Assembly: GCA_021234155.1 (NCBI GenBank)
Contig: JAJEKV010000052.1
Location: 2,910,254-2,974,253, forward strand
Reading direction: 5' to 3'
Length of the DNA stretch: 64,000 bases
From: Isoetes taiwanensis
Lineage: Eukaryota; Streptophyta; Lycopodiopsida; Isoetales; Isoetaceae
Part shown: in pieces, positions 9,360-22,911 of the stretch
Layout: each line of letters opens with the position of its first letter
Position numbering within the stretch: the stretch's first letter is position 1
Made by a program: the position numbers and the translations under genes
Notes under the pieces: generated by a model
The model's database searches: none
Told to the model about the DNA's origin: nothing
The model's input: the letters and a program-made list of their open reading frames with translations, nothing else

Positions 9360-10870
9360 TAGTCATAAGCTATGTGTACGGCTCCGAGAAAATGAAAGCA
9401 ATATTGTGCAATGAAGTTGGATGATTCGATATAAAAGAGAATAATAGCAGCCTGTTATCATCAAGGCTACCTTTAGATGCAAGTATGGTGAGAGCTGCAG
9501 TTGGCGATCGCATGTCTACACTTATTCAGAATTTTGCACAGATAGTTACTGGGTTTACTGGGTTCGTTATGGCATTTGTGTTGCAATGGAGACTTACTCT
9601 TGTAACATTGGCACTTTTTCCCCTTATGATTGGTGCACATCTTACAGAGGTAGTTATATTTTTCTGCATGTAATCATGGGACAAAATGCTAACATTCTAG
9701 TATCTTTGTGTAGCATCTTTTCTTAAAAGGTTTTGGCATGGATTTGAACAAGGCATATTGTAGAGCTACAATGATAGCAGGTGAGGCCGTGGCCAATATT
9801 TGCATTGTTGCTACTTTTAGTGTGGTTCTCTTTGTTGTGAATTGGAGGGACCTAAAAGTAGCTCCTTTGTTTGAGGGTAGATTGCTGGGCTTTGATATGG
9901 GCTATCACAGTGTTTTCTATACAGTTCATATGGTCTAGTACTTTGGTATGCATCAGAGCTGGTTAGAAAAGGTAGGGTATCATTCAGTCCAATAATGAAG
10001 AGTTTTGTTTTGTTCATATTTGCTGCTTTTGAGGTTGTCAAGACACTTGCTCTCGCTCTGGATATAATCAAAGGGTCAGATACAATAGGCTCAGTTTTTG
10101 ACATTCGAGAGTATAAAACAGAAATTGCCTCAGATGATTCAGAGATATCAACTTTTACTCATGTTAATGGTGAAATTGGATTAAGACATGCCAACTTTGT
10201 TTACTCAACGAGGCATGATATCTTGGTTTTTGAGGATCTGAACTTAAAAGTCTATGCTGGTGGAGCATTGCACTTTTGAATCTAGTGGTTCAGGCAAAAG
10301 CTCTATTATTGATGTCATAAGCAGATTTTACAATCCAGTATCTGAAAAGGTTTTGATTGATGTAAGGGATATTAAAAGGGTAAATCTGATGAGACAGCAT
10401 ATTGGCTTGTTGCAACATGAGCTACTACTTTTTGCTACTACTATACACGAGAACATTCTATATGGTAAACCTAAAGCAACAGAAAGCAAGGTTGTTGAAG
10501 CAGTTAAGGTAGCTAACGCTTATACATGCATAAGTGGACTAACTGATGAATATAAAACAGATGTAGGGGAGAGGAGAGTGCAGTTATATGGCGGGCAAAA
10601 GCAAGGCGTTGCTATTCCAAGGCAGTTTTAAAAAAATCTAGCAATATTGTTGCTTGATGAAGCTACTGCATTGGTGCACAGTCTGAAAAGATTGTTCATG
10701 CTGCACTGGACCGTAGCATGAGTGATAGGACAAAGTGATGGTAGCACATAGGTTATCTACAATAAAAAATGCAGATATTATTGCAGTTCTACGAAGTGGA
10801 AAGATAGTTGAGCAATGAAGTCATGATGATCTCATTTTTAAGTCTGGTACATATATACAACCTTGTGACT
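9360..10870 (+). pseudogene. ABCB-type (P-glycoprotein) transporter, C-terminal half, decayed
   Basis: The blocks follow the second half of a full-length plant ABCB exporter. NEVG-stop-FD appears where NEVGWFD is usual (TGG to TGA at 9422). Then come AAVGDRMSTLIQNFAQIVTGF, with QWRLTLVTLALFPL, an intron with intact GT/AG (about 9650-9710), FLKGFGMDLNKAY, AGEAVANI, MKSFVLFIFAAFEVVKTLAL and GSVFDIREYKTEI. NBD2 follows: Walker A region ESSGSGKSSI (10285, after a frameshift), ISRFYNP, HENILYGK, a signature changed to LYGGQKQ from LSGGQKQ, Walker B ILLLDEAT (10647), AHRLSTIKNADIIAVLRSGK, and a stop where EQG-SH is expected (10817). The first transmembrane domain and NBD1 are absent. Stops and frameshifts make it non-functional. 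Confidence 0.88.
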
Positions 10871-13390
10871 TACAAGAAAACAGAAAATAAATTGAAAAAA
10901 TTGTCAAATTGTGTACAATAGAGAATAGATTTACAAGAATTAGAGACTGATTTATGTGGATAAGAGCATTATTTTGCATCCTGCAAGGGATCAGGACATG
11001 CTTGTTCTCGAGAAGTTAAGAAAATTCCATGATTTTCAAGATGGAGGAAGAATTCTCATGAAGATAATCAATGAGAAAAGAGTTGAAAGCTGCAAGAAAT
11101 GAAAGCAATTATGAACTCTATTTTGTCACACTTTGTCCACTTTGACCCCTAAAATCTGGTTCGATTTAGAAAATACATCAAACTATCCATGATGGGCCTA
11201 TGTACCAATTATTTTTTTGAGATAAATGCCAATACTTTTTTTTCAATGTTGTAAAATTGTTGGATTGCAGACAGGAGGCAAATATAAGGAGAATAGAGAG
11301 TTCCTCAGTCTATGTCTAGGTATTGGTTTATCATGTGAACCACCCAACAACCTGCTGCCTAGCTTAAAGCACAGAATTGCTACTTGCACAGCTTGGGAAG
11401 GCCATATAAACTTGGCATAAGCCACTAAACAGACCGAATTTCAAAAGGAAGGTAACTTCTTGTTTTATTATGTATAGATCTCTATGTTTGTATTTGCCAC
11501 ATCCATATTTCATTTTCCATTTTCATTTTGTACCTTGTATTATCTTTGCAAACAAGTTTGCACTTATACTAAATAGTTAGCTGGCATATATGTTCCATTT
11601 TCAGTCGTATATCTTATGTTATCTTTGCAAACAAGTATACGGTGCACTCACCGTATACAAACAGGAGTTCATCCCCCATACCAGCTCCATACTGATACAG
11701 GGCCCTCCACATAGCACTGCACCCGTAACGAGTCCCAGTGGGAAGAGTGAAGGGGTCATTTTACCCTGTCTCCCTCAGGGCCTACCTAGCTGCGGAAGCG
11801 TAAACATACATGTCAGTATACAACATAATCACATATCCACCTCGAAGGGTGGTGTATCAACATCTGCATAGACAATGATCAGCATCATACATAAGGGTCC
11901 TACCCAAGCCGTCAGTCTGCACTTATACTAAACAGTTAAATGTTTGAGATTCAAGGTCTGCAACTTGCCTTCCTTTTCTGCCACTTTCCTATCTAGCCTT
12001 TTGATTCATAACAACTCCTCTTCCTCCTCCTCTTCCTCGTCTTCTAACTTGGAACAATAATTGTGTGTATTGTTAGTTGTATTACCCAAAGCATTTTTTG
12101 CAGTGCATAAAATTATGTTAGTAGTGGTTCAAGTCCTCCTTGAGTTCTATGAATTGACTTGCATAGCTTCGTAATCAAAACTCCTGGGCTAAAAAATGAC
12201 ACCTTATGCTCAAACAAAAAAGACCCACACGAAATGACGAAACAGAAACGACACCACAGAAACTATGAAAACACACTCTCATGCCACCTGAAGGCAATCC
12301 CTCATGTGCAGTACCTTGTTTTTTTTATATAATAAAAAGTACATAGTAAAATGTTTCAATTTTCATAAACAACTACTACAGGAGAAGCCTCAACATCTTC
12401 ATCCTCCATGAACTGAAACTTATTGGATTGAACAACAAAGAAAAACAAAAGAGGTATAAGATAGAGGTCATAGAACCTGACTCAATATCCTCTAAATCAA
12501 AATGAAGGGGTCACCCTATAGAGGACGCCTTCCACGTCCATTATCCATCAAGGAGCCCATACATCCTCGATTGTGTGGAGATCAAGGAGCCCATACATCC
12601 TCGACCATATGCAGAAGACACCGTGAAACAATCACTATCACTTCTAAGTGGGATAGGTGGACAAGCTTTATCACCAAGCTGCATTACTCCTCTTACCATG
12701 ACACCAAAAATATGATAGAGAAAAATAGATCAGTGTTAGGAGAGCAACCTATCACTCTGCTCATAGAAGCTACTCCTGCTTCTTGAATTCTAGTTTCTCA
12801 TCTCATAAGCAAGCAAATTATCATGTATATTAAATTGTATCAGATGTTGTATTGTCGGGGTAAACATTCAACCTGAGACTGGCTAGACAAAGCATATGCC
12901 CAGCTGCCAGACTCCTCCTTTTAAAGCTCGGTGCAAGATGTATAGATATCAGCAAAACCCTAGCTCGGCAATCCAATCCAATCCAATCCAATCCATTCAA
13001 CCTACTTGCATTACAAGCTAAAGAAGACCAAAATTGCATAAGTACCTGATCTTTATCTGGACCACAAATTTAGTCTTTTCACCAGCAAGAAAGGGTAAGA
13101 ATAAACAAGGGCATTCCAAATCACTTCAAGATTTATTTCCTTAAATAAGCTTACCCAGAAAGAACTCAAAGACTACCTGCTTCAATTTGCATCAATTCAG
13201 CCTATATTTTTCCAATCTATTCCAGATCGACCCAGCCACAGAAAAATCCCATACCAGGGAAGAGCCTACGAAGTTTATCCCCCAATTAAGACTTGGATGG
13301 GCCAAAGCTACTTCATTGTTCTAAACTTCTAAGTCTAACATTTAAAGTCCACCATTGACCTTCTTAGAGATGGTTGGAAATTGCAAAGGC
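10871..13390. other. No gene seen; short repeats
   Basis: Mostly AT-rich, with a more GC-rich island at about 11640-11880 that I cannot assign. Two small repeats are visible: a 24-bp direct repeat beginning ATCAAGGAGCCCATACATCC at 12547 and 12581, and an (AATCC)n run at about 12968-12993 that resembles a reversed LINE-type simple tail. Open frames here are short and match no family I know. Confidence 0.6.
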
Positions 13391-13399
13391 TTTAATGAA

Positions 13400-16300
13400 T
13401 AGTAGACCCACAGAACTGATGGAAATGCAATGATGCTTCTAATTCTCAGCCGCTTCACTTGTAGACAGGAGAACCAGGGGGGCGGCACCAGTGTGGTGGA
13501 TTACGTGCTAGCAGACGAGCAATGCCTACACTTGATCACTCGCTTGTTAATCGGACGGTGGTAGGGACGAGGAAGTAGACTCCGACCATCAGTCCCTGTT
13601 CTTGCAAATAGATTGGCAGGCCAACCGAGCACCCATTGCCCCAATACCCCATGTACCACGGTTGCGTCTGGACTATGATCGTGCGGCGGTCTATGCGAGG
13701 ATGCTTGAGCATGAGCTGCCGGATCTTTGCAACTCCCCACACTTCAATAGCGAGGCGGCCCGGTGAACCGGCTCCTTCGAGGGTAGGGGCCGGATGCTTT
13801 GGGGAGAGGCCGCTCTCGGCGATCCACAGGGGCTGCAATCACCTTCCCTCGCAATCACCGGTTCGATGGCGAATGTCGGAAGTTGAAACGATGGCTCCGC
13901 CAAGTCTTTGGACCCCACCATTCGCCCGGGCCGTCGTCAATACCGCTCCTTCCTCAAGACCAAGAAAGCGGGGGTACCTTGCGAGCACCGAAAGAATGAT
14001 GTTTGGTCTTCTAGACCGCCACCCTAGGGCCTTACGGAGAAAGGTCTTGAGTAAGCCCAAGACAGCCCAAGGAAATATTACCGGGAACAATGGGTGAGAT
14101 ACTTGCGGCGGTATTTTGTATGACCCAATGGGAAGCCGGGCACCAAATACCTCCTTGAGACGAGGGCCTAGCCGGCGGTCATTCTTGAAGGGGATGTCAT
14201 AATGGGCACCGCAACGCCAAGCTAACGGGAAGGCAAAGATTTGGATGGTATGCGTGCCGAGCTTCTCAAGTCCAATGGTGCGGTTCTCACAAAGACTCTT
14301 CAACGGGGCATTGCAAGAAGGCTTCCCCGCGACTTTGGACTACCGGTAGAGTTGTGCCCATATACAAAGCCAGGGGACCCCCACGTTGACCCCAACTATC
14401 GTACCATTATGGTCAGTTACTGTCTTTGCCAAGTTGCTTGCCGGGATTCTTGAGCGGCGATTGACACTTTGGGCGAGGATGGAGAAGTGCGGGCTCTCGC
14501 CGGGAGTGGGCTTCCGCCCGGCATTCTACTATTGACCATATCTTCACTCTGCGAACACTCATAGAGGATAGCCCAGGAATCGGCCTTGAGAATGCATCTT
14601 GTTGCTTTGTGGATTTCGCAAAAGGCTTTTGACCACAAAGGGTCCCGGGATAAGTTGTGGGATAGATTGAGACGACTAGGGACCCCCGTCGACTTGCGTA
14701 ATGCTATATACTGCACTATCTGAGGCTTGCTCCGGTCGTCTCACACCGTCGGGAGCCCGTTGTTAGTAGCATTGGGGTGCGCCAGGCTGCCCTCTATCCC
14801 CGACGCGGCTCTCGGCTTGTACATTGACCAGCTAGAAGAATGGCTAGCCGAAAGCACGGGAGGGCTTCGGTTGATGCACCACATAATCCGGCAACTCATA
14901 TATGCCGATGATGTTGACTCGCCGCGATATACCCCGTGAGGACATGCAACGCCACACGGATGCTTTTGGACACTTTTCGCCAATTCGACATGAGAGTTAA
15001 CTTGGCCAAGACAAGGGTGTCTGCTGGTCCCATCATCCCCGGCACCCACGCCTTCCCTCATTCACTTACGAGTAAGGTAGTGGAGGTGGCTCGATCTTAT
15101 AAGTATTTGGGCATTGAGTTTTCTACTACCACACACCGGGATGCATCCATCGGATTTACGGGTCACCGCAGTCGGAAAGCCCCGTATGCAATGCAAAAAC
15201 AACATCCACAAGGCGTAGCCAGATGCATGGGGTCACCGGGCACACTTGTTCGGGGCCTTGGTTGAACCGGTCCTCCTCTATGGGGCGAAGTGTGGGGGCG
15301 GTGATATCCCTCACCACTTGGAACGATCTAGAGCAGTACGAAGGCCTTCTTGGCCGGGCACTGGGAGTGAAATCCACGGTCCCATATCGGATCTTGCTCG
15401 AGAGACGGCTTCCTTCCATTCTGAGGAGAGGGTCGCTACTGAACGTCACATTATTTACTTCCGAAGGTGGTGGCTATGGATGAAGCCCGGCTGCCCAACC
15501 TTGCTTTGGCGGTGGCGATGGGGCCCGCAAATGACTCAAAGCTTGGCTGGAAAGACAAGCAAGCCAGTGGTTCTCGCTATGGAATGTGCAGGCATACGGA
15601 TGTGGACCGGTGCATACAGGAAGGAACGCTACGCCTTGAAGCAAGATGCCCGGATGCTTGCTTCATGGCCAAGCTTTGGGATGCAGAGGCCCCGTCACAT
15701 GTCAAGGTGGCAAATTATCGACGCCAGGTTAATCCCATGCTCACGAGGGGCCCACACCACTACACATTGCACCCATCTACCCATGAAAAGCCGGGGTGAT
15801 TGCTTCCATTCGCGACAGTGCACACCACCTCCGCATTGAGGCGGGGAGATGGATTGGGGAGCCAGCGTGAGGGCTAAGGAGTCCGTCAATGCCGTCAGCG
15901 AGCCATTGAGGATGAAAGTCACGCCCTCCGGGCTTGTCCGTCTACGAGCATATCCGGGCTCGGTATGCTCGGTTAGTTGTGCCCCATCGGGCCTTGCATG
16001 AGCTAATGAGCACGGCCCTCGTAGGCTTGTTGGGATATTACCTCGGGGAGGTAATGGATCTGTGGACTTCGTTATGCCCCTACGTCCGACATTAACCTCA
16101 ATTTGTACTTGTGATTATGTATATAATCGCAAATATGTCAAGCATCCTTATTGCTACTAAGGTTTTCCCGAAACCAACCCGGTGAGGGTTTTTTTAATCC
16201 CGGTCGCTAATGCCGCTCTCTCTTTGTACTTGGGTCCCATAGGCCAGTTGGTCTCCGTGGACGATAAAATCATATTCTATTCTATTCTATTCTATTCTAA
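13400..16300 (+). mobile_element. LINE, copy 2, endonuclease C-terminus to 3' tail, decayed
   Basis: This is the longest copy of the LINE family in the window. The start shows the end of the endonuclease (GNAMMLL, then GGTSVVDYVLAD at about 13480-13520). The reverse transcriptase follows: DGMRAELLK (14241), KPGDPHVDPNYRTI, GLSPGVGFRP (about 14495), LYIDQLEEWLAE, the box QLIYADDVD (about 14895-14920), MRVNLAKTR and SYKYLGIEF. The C-terminal region has CRQC, then EDESHALRACPS in shifted frames (about 15890-15940). Frameshifts and stops are frequent. The 3' end has TGGGTCCCATAGGCCAGTTG (16230), GGACGATAAAA and a (TTCTA)n tail to about 16300. The 5' start is approximate; an ORF1-type protein is not seen. 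Confidence 0.85.
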
Positions 16301-16350
16301 TCCTGTGTAATATTCTAATCCTGTGTAATTTTCTAATCCTGTGTAATATT
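16296..16350. repeat. 18-bp tandem repeat after the LINE tail
   Basis: Three copies of a unit of the type TTCTAATCCTGTGTAATA follow directly on the (TTCTA)n tail of the LINE. The repeat may have grown from the tail itself. Confidence 0.85.
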
Positions 16351-16359
16351 CTGCTCTTT

Positions 16360-19300
16360 TTGTACTGGATCCCATAGATTGAACCCATCTTGCCCCAAAT
16401 TTGACTATTTCTAAAGTGATCTTCCCTCACGATCTGCTATAGCTTCTTCTCCAGCTCATTTCTAAAACTTTTTTCCATGCAATGATTTGGCATCCAAATC
16501 ACATTTGGAGCTTCAACAACCATCTTATACGAGTCTCGTATCTATTTTTTAAATTTGGTTTTTCTGACAGGTGAGAAACTTTTAAGGTTTTTTTCCAGAT
16601 TCAGGTTTCTAAGGTTATGGTAGTTTTTATTTTCGGTTCTCCAAAAATCGGGCATTTCAGTTCTACTATGAATTCACAAGGCATTTTTGAGCCCGATGGG
16701 TTATCTCCCAATCTTCATGGATTCTTATCTGGGATGGCTCATCCTCGGCATGCCTGCCATGGTTGCAGATGCATTTCTGGAGATAAGATTTCAGTTATGC
16801 AGCATGATGCGAACATGGATTACGATTTTTAAAGTATTTCGGCTAGGTATTGTCATCGACATGCACTGTATAGATAGCACAGGCAGTCCGTGGAAAATTC
16901 TTGGTGGTATGTAGATGCAAGCTTTGAGCCTTTCTATGCAACTTTTTATAGAAGTAGATTCTTTTGTTTTCGGCCAAATTCGATTTTGAAGGTGCCATAT
17001 TGCATCTGAGAGAGGATGAAGCTGAGAGGATGAAATTGAGAGCGATCTGCATGGCAAGTATTGTTTACACATGCAAATGACATGATGTAGAGACAAATTT
17101 ATGGGATTTGTATGTGTAATGATTATCAGAATTTCTAGGCCCGCTAAAACCCCCTTTTTCTGTGTGCGAGATTCTGTGCAGGATGAGCTGAATGGTTTGG
17201 AGCAGATAATAGATGTACGCATTCAATAAAAGCATCTAGAGGCTAGCAAGTGCAGATGACTCATAAGTCTTCTCATAGTCAAATTTGGTAATAGGTATGC
17301 ATTCTACAATCATTCCTTTCGGAGTATGCAATTCCTGATTAGGAAAATGGATTCATTATAACTCTACTTAATTATCTGGATTGCAAGCTGCCGGGTATAT
17401 GATTCCAAGCTAAGGATTTTCTTCTTACCATTTCATTTTATGTGCAATGAAGCATGCTTGAGAAAATGCACACTTTGCCCATCCCTTTTGGCTATTGGTT
17501 CGATTAGGACTTCCCTTTTGCGTTTTTTTGCTTTCGTAGTTGTTTGCCCAATGGTAATCTGTTGAATAGGTAGTAGGCATATTGCATACGGTGTCATGGA
17601 CTATATGCTCTAAAAGCCCTTTGTGTGCAGAATTCTGTGGTAGCCATTTCCTTTTATGTGCAATAAAACGTGCTTGAGAAAATGCATATATACTTTGCCC
17701 ATCCTATTTGGCCATTGGTTCCATTTGTAAAATATGGAATACAGAATATGGAATGCATGCAGAAAAAGCATACAACGATCCTCAAGCTGAGTGCACAAAA
17801 ATGTTACAATGTAAAAAATGGTCCATTGCTAAAATATTACAATGTAAGAAATGGTCCAACACTGCTTAAGGAACTATTAGGAGCGTTCTTCAATCATCTA
17901 AGGTAAGTTTAGGTCACACCTGCAATTATCTCTTTTATCACTTATATAGCTAGGTAGATCATGAGATTTCAGATTATAGAGTTTTGAATAAGATTTTCCA
18001 ATAATTACAGATGGCCAAGAGACTAGACCTCTTGCAGGCTTACGTATACATTTGGTCTCATAGACTCTAAGTAGAATTGTTTCTTACAAGAAGCACAATT
18101 CCATTCAGATTGCAGGTCACCAGCATGCTTTGGGGTAAGAGTCATATTTGTCTTCATCCAGCAATGGACATAATTGCAAAGCCACTTTATGTCAGTCTTT
18201 TCATGGTCTGTTCTCTACTTTGTATCATGTTTTTACATTATTATTTTAAAAAGCTGTTTGACAATAATTCTACATATAAGAGGCCATGATTGTTGTTTGG
18301 AGGATCCGATCTTCCTTATCATCTAATTATTTATGTATTGTAATGTTGTAGGCATTTTTCTGGACATTTTTCTAGCTTATGCCCCACAAAGAAGCATGTT
18401 GGATATATTTCCACATTAGTATGCTCTTTATCTCATACCCACAATAATTCTTTGAAGAGCAAGATTGCAAGCTGTGGTCAGGTTCTGAGGAAGATACGTC
18501 CGAGATTCTTTGCCTGGAAAGATGTCACATCTTGCCCAATGCTACATTGAATTCTAAGATCAATGTAATTTTTGAAATTTGCGAATCTTAGAACAACTAG
18601 CGTCCAAGGTATATTTCTGTTATTGAAAGTTATTTCTAAGGGATTTATGACTGTTATAGGTACAACAGTAGGCCTTGTTGCTCTCATCTGTTTAGATGGT
18701 CGAAACTCGCATTTGTGCACTTATAAGGTGTATGTTAGTGGCCACAAAGAATCACCAAAGAATCACATTTGCTTTCCAACTATAGAAACCCTATCATTCT
18801 ATAGGATAATTTGAAAATTGTGCATGCCATCTTCATTCTATCCTCTTGGCTATGTACAAATATATATAGGAATTTGGATGTGTCCTACAACTAATGTGAT
18901 AGCGCCATAATTATTTACACTGGGGGTACTGATGGGAGGAGATGTCATGCTCTTATATTTATTGGTGGCATTGAATGGCATCGTATTGCAGATCATTCAG
19001 AGCAATTTGGAATATTGCATTACAAATATGCATTGTTCATATGGATTTTCTTCTGCAGCTCGAGGAAGGATTTGGCATGTGTAAAATCGCTTGGAAGTTG
19101 CTACCTTAGAGACATTCATAATGTATTTTATTAAAATGACTGTACATTAGGTGATTTAGACCTTGACACAGGCCAATATAGTTAAAAGGGTTGTCGCATT
19201 ATAAGCTCCATTGTGCAGTTATCTTATGAAAGTAACAAAAGATTTCATGTCATTTCCAATTCAATTATGTTTGTATAAGGTATTTGGTAAACATCATGTT

Positions 19301-21060
19301 CACATTTGCATGGATTTCTTCCAACATGCAAATACAAAACTTCGTGTAGAGTGCTTGCATCATAGGAGGCTTTACATTGGCAACACGTACGAGGACACAT
19401 CCCTAGTTAGCTACAAAAACCAATTTATAGCAGTATAAAAATTTTTTTATTGTCATGTCTTTGTTGTACGTCAATAACGTACACTGCTCAATGTCTTCTA
19501 CTTGGAGCTCTCCACGACAAGAGACAGAGCTATATTGAATTGTACAATATGTTCGTTGTGTGATATTTTGGTTGGTGTAGGATAATGCTGGCATTTGTAA
19601 TTCTTTTTTGCTAGCATCATGTGATAACCATTCAGAACTCCACCTTTGATGCACAACTCTCATTCAGGCATGGGGTTTAATGCTTACTAATAAGTTTGAA
19701 CTATGGGAATCTATCTTGCAACCTTGCATAATCATCCTACAAAAAATATGCTAGAAAAAAAATCATTCATGATCTTTTATACAAATACAAGAAATTTATC
19801 GCGGCGGCCAAGGCCGCCGCAAACATTTCTTTGCTTCGACGCTGTGCAAAAGAAACCACTTGTCTAAGCTACTTGGTGCAAAAGAAGAATTAACAAAAAC
19901 TATGTTTGCCTGAGATTCTGCAAATTCTTTCAACCTACAAAGAAATGGAGGAACATTTAGATTTTTAACATGGGGGATCTTAACTTCCATTTGCGTACAT
20001 CCTCTACTTCTCCTTTTTTTTTCTCTCTCTAAGCTCAAAATGATCCTACTGGCCCAAAGGTTTAAAGAGGGAAACCCTTCCAGTGACTCGAGTGGATTTG
20101 AACTAATTTGCAAATCTAAGGCAATTGAAGGTTGCTAGCATTGTTGTGATTTTTTTTTATTGCTCTGATTTCAAATATTAGAATCCTATTAGAATTATCA
20201 CAGGGTTTAGATATTATAGCTACATTGACCAAAGGAGTTATGGAATCAACATCAGATCGAGGAGTTATGGAATCAACACCATATCGAATTTTCTAAGCAT
20301 GTAAGGTTGTCAATCTGTAGTAAGATTGTCAATCTGCAGGGAACTGCAAGAATAAACAGGTCTTCAGCATTTTCCTACATAAAACTACTAAAACTACTGC
20401 TCCAATGTCTAGCTATTTCTATGGCTATTTTCTCTTTCCAAAATTTAAACTTATAATCATTTAAGAAGGTCTAAGCCATTGGTATCGTGCCCACTTTTGA
20501 AAGCTTCTGGAAATTACAGTGAACACGGGTGCCACTATGAATAGCAATCATTCATTACTAACAGGGACATTAGCGATGCTCTTCAACAAACTTACAACAG
20601 TTCGAAGCCCTGAATTATCAAACTTATTAAAGACGGGCAAGTCTGGTCTGTATTCATGGGTAATGTCCAAAATTCTCTGGCCTTCGGTTCCTAAAAACAT
20701 AATTTGAGGATTACTGTAATAATCCCGCAGCTCTGTTCTGGCTCTGTTCTGCAGCTCTGTTCCCCATCTCTGTTAATGCGGGCACCTCTTGAAAGGATTG
20801 AAGTGGAGAAAACGTCTGAAGAAAGAGGTTAGATCCAAAATTTAAATTTTCAGTGCCAGCTTGATCCGGCATTCGCATATATAAGAAGCGATACCCACTC
20901 TATGATTCTGAAAATTTTGCTCAAATCGGCTCTGCTGTCTGCTCCAGTCGATGTCATTCGATTGCTCCCAAGTAAGTCTATTCTTACTTCCTACTTACAT
21001 TCCTTCCTTTTGTATGCAATGTTTTCCTTGAACTTGGCACAAATCCTTGGTATGGCCGCT
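16360..21060. other. No gene seen
   Basis: About 4.7 kb of AT-rich DNA in which the open frames are short, lack family motifs and do not chain across plausible splice sites. The only structure noted is a perfect GC-rich hairpin, GCGGCGGCCAAGGCCGCCGC, at 19801-19820. It may be intron or intergenic DNA. Confidence 0.55.
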
Positions 21061-22911
21061 ACTACGGCATTGGTCTGTGCAATAAGGGCGTAAATACAGT
21101 CTTGCTTGTGAGTTTTGTTGACGTAACTGCTGCATTTGCCATTTCAAATTCAGTATGTGCTGCTGGTTCAAGATGCAACCTCTTTTCACCTTCACGGGTT
21201 GCATTTGCCTTCCGATGTCTCATGCAAAGGCTCATATGTGCCTTCAATGTTATGAATCCACTCCTCGACACGCCTCCAATTAGACTGCACAGAAATTGGC
21301 TCAGGGTGCATCATATCATGGCCACAGCATACATAAGTTTTGTTCTCCATCACAAAAGCGTCAGTTCCTGCGTTCTTCCCCTGCTGTTCAACATTGTCAA
21401 CAATACAATCCAAAACCACCTCATGACCATCCATTCAGATCCAAGCACATTCTCTAGTTTCAAGTCAGTTCTTAGATTTTGCACATCATTGGGATATGAG
21501 TTTGAAGAATAGTCTTCTTGTGGCCTAATTGATTGCATTCTCATTCTAGAAGATTTGTGGCTGTAAACACTACTTCCCTCAATTGAGCTTGGATTAATAT
21601 CCAACCGTACTCCAACAAGCTGCGTTTGTGCTTCCTTGGTACTCTGGGGGAAGGCCATACTCATAATCCTTTGATCACTAACATGCCCATCCATGAGAAC
21701 TTCTTCCTCTGTTTGTCCCCCATCATTACTTTTGGAAGAATGGTATACTCTAGCTGGTGGGCTCATATAATAAGATGCAGCATCTTCATCAACCATCCTA
21801 GGTATAACACAAGAGAGCTTAAGCATCTTCAATGCTTGCAGATGCTCTGCATACAGTGTCTGCATTTACATCCTTCTTCAATAGAGGCATCCTTTTCATC
21901 TTGATGCATGCTGACTGAAGTTCTGCACAACATATCTTGCTCATACCCTGAGTCACTTATAAGATCATTTCCATAATCATAACCCTTTCCGGCTACACCA
22001 TATGTAAGCTTTTCAACTGAGAATCTGCAATCTTCTCCCTCAACAGGGGCAGCCTTACAATATTCAATATCACATGCTGGTAACCTAGACATGTTACCTT
22101 GATCATATCCTCGACCACTCACCACATCACTATCTGAGCCTGATATATCCTCCTCGGGCTGATTCCTTTCAACCAAGACCAGCTTTTCAAAAGCAAGCCC
22201 TGATATTCTGGACTAAGCATCATCATCTTCAGAATTGTATGCATTGCTCCCACATGCATCTTTCGTAGGGCTCTCCAACACATGAGTTAAGAAGCCAGAG
22301 GAATTCTCTCGAGAACAATCCGCTTCTTTGGGTTCAACACACGGCTGCGGACCTACTATTTGAGATTCACCATCATTTACAGATGGCTTCAGAGTCTGCA
22401 ACATTGGAGGGACACTATGAGGTGCATTGGCAGTGGCCATAGCTAGGATTGAGGTGTTGCCATTTGCTCTCGTCTCTGCTCTGCAAAATTGGGCAGCCAT
22501 AGCTAACGAATTGGAGCTTGTCGAAGCTTGTGCAACCTGCATAACACGATTTTCAACATCCCTAAAGAATGCAAAGAAACAATGCAAACAAAATACAGAT
22601 GGTTCCGAAAAACGCCTATGTTGCAAGCCAACTGCATCTATCTCCCCAAAAAACTTAAGATCCAAAATGAAACACAGATGCTGGAATGAATCCGGGATAT
22701 GGCAAAAGGACAATCGAGTTGATTTATCTGCAAAAATGTTAGGATAAAAAATGAAACCTAGATGGTTTTCTTCCAGTCCTGGATTACCTAAACCCCAGCA
22801 TCCACGGCAACATCGACCGTAACCAAGCCTTTCCGTGCTGCCTGCAACCTCCAGAAATGATAGGTCTTCTACCGCAAATTCGCCTGCACGCTGCAACACA
22901 GAGTCAAGCAA
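21060..22911 (-). pseudogene. Unrecognised multi-exon gene, decayed
   Basis: Consistent coding signal runs down the minus strand. An N-terminal block starts MLDSVLQRAGEFAVEDLSF (22911), followed by a likely intron (GTTTCA to CTTTAG, about 22760-22567). Then come DVENRVMQVAQASTSSNSL, a Ser/Glu/Asp-rich stretch to NSEDDDA (stop TAG at 22213), the same frame continuing with SGLAFEKLVLVERNQPEED and SGSDSDVVSGRGYDQGNM to about 21830, a frameshift, then LKLSCVIPRMVDEDAASYY, the block WRRVEEWIHNIEG (about 21260-21300) and EPAAHTEFEMANAAVTSTK (about 21110-21165). The low-complexity acidic part and the WRRVEEW block faintly recall plant leucine-rich 'outer arm dynein light chain 1-like' proteins, but I cannot confirm this. 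Stops and frameshifts point to a pseudogene. Confidence 0.35.

Noticed and set aside
12502-12786. 94-codon plus-strand frame as a small gene
   Set aside because: It contains a 24-bp direct repeat, has no recognisable motif and no supporting context.
19801-19820. Perfect GC hairpin considered as a transcription terminator or ncRNA
   Set aside because: Rho-independent terminators do not apply to nuclear plant genes and no neighbouring transcript is evident; kept only as a structural note.
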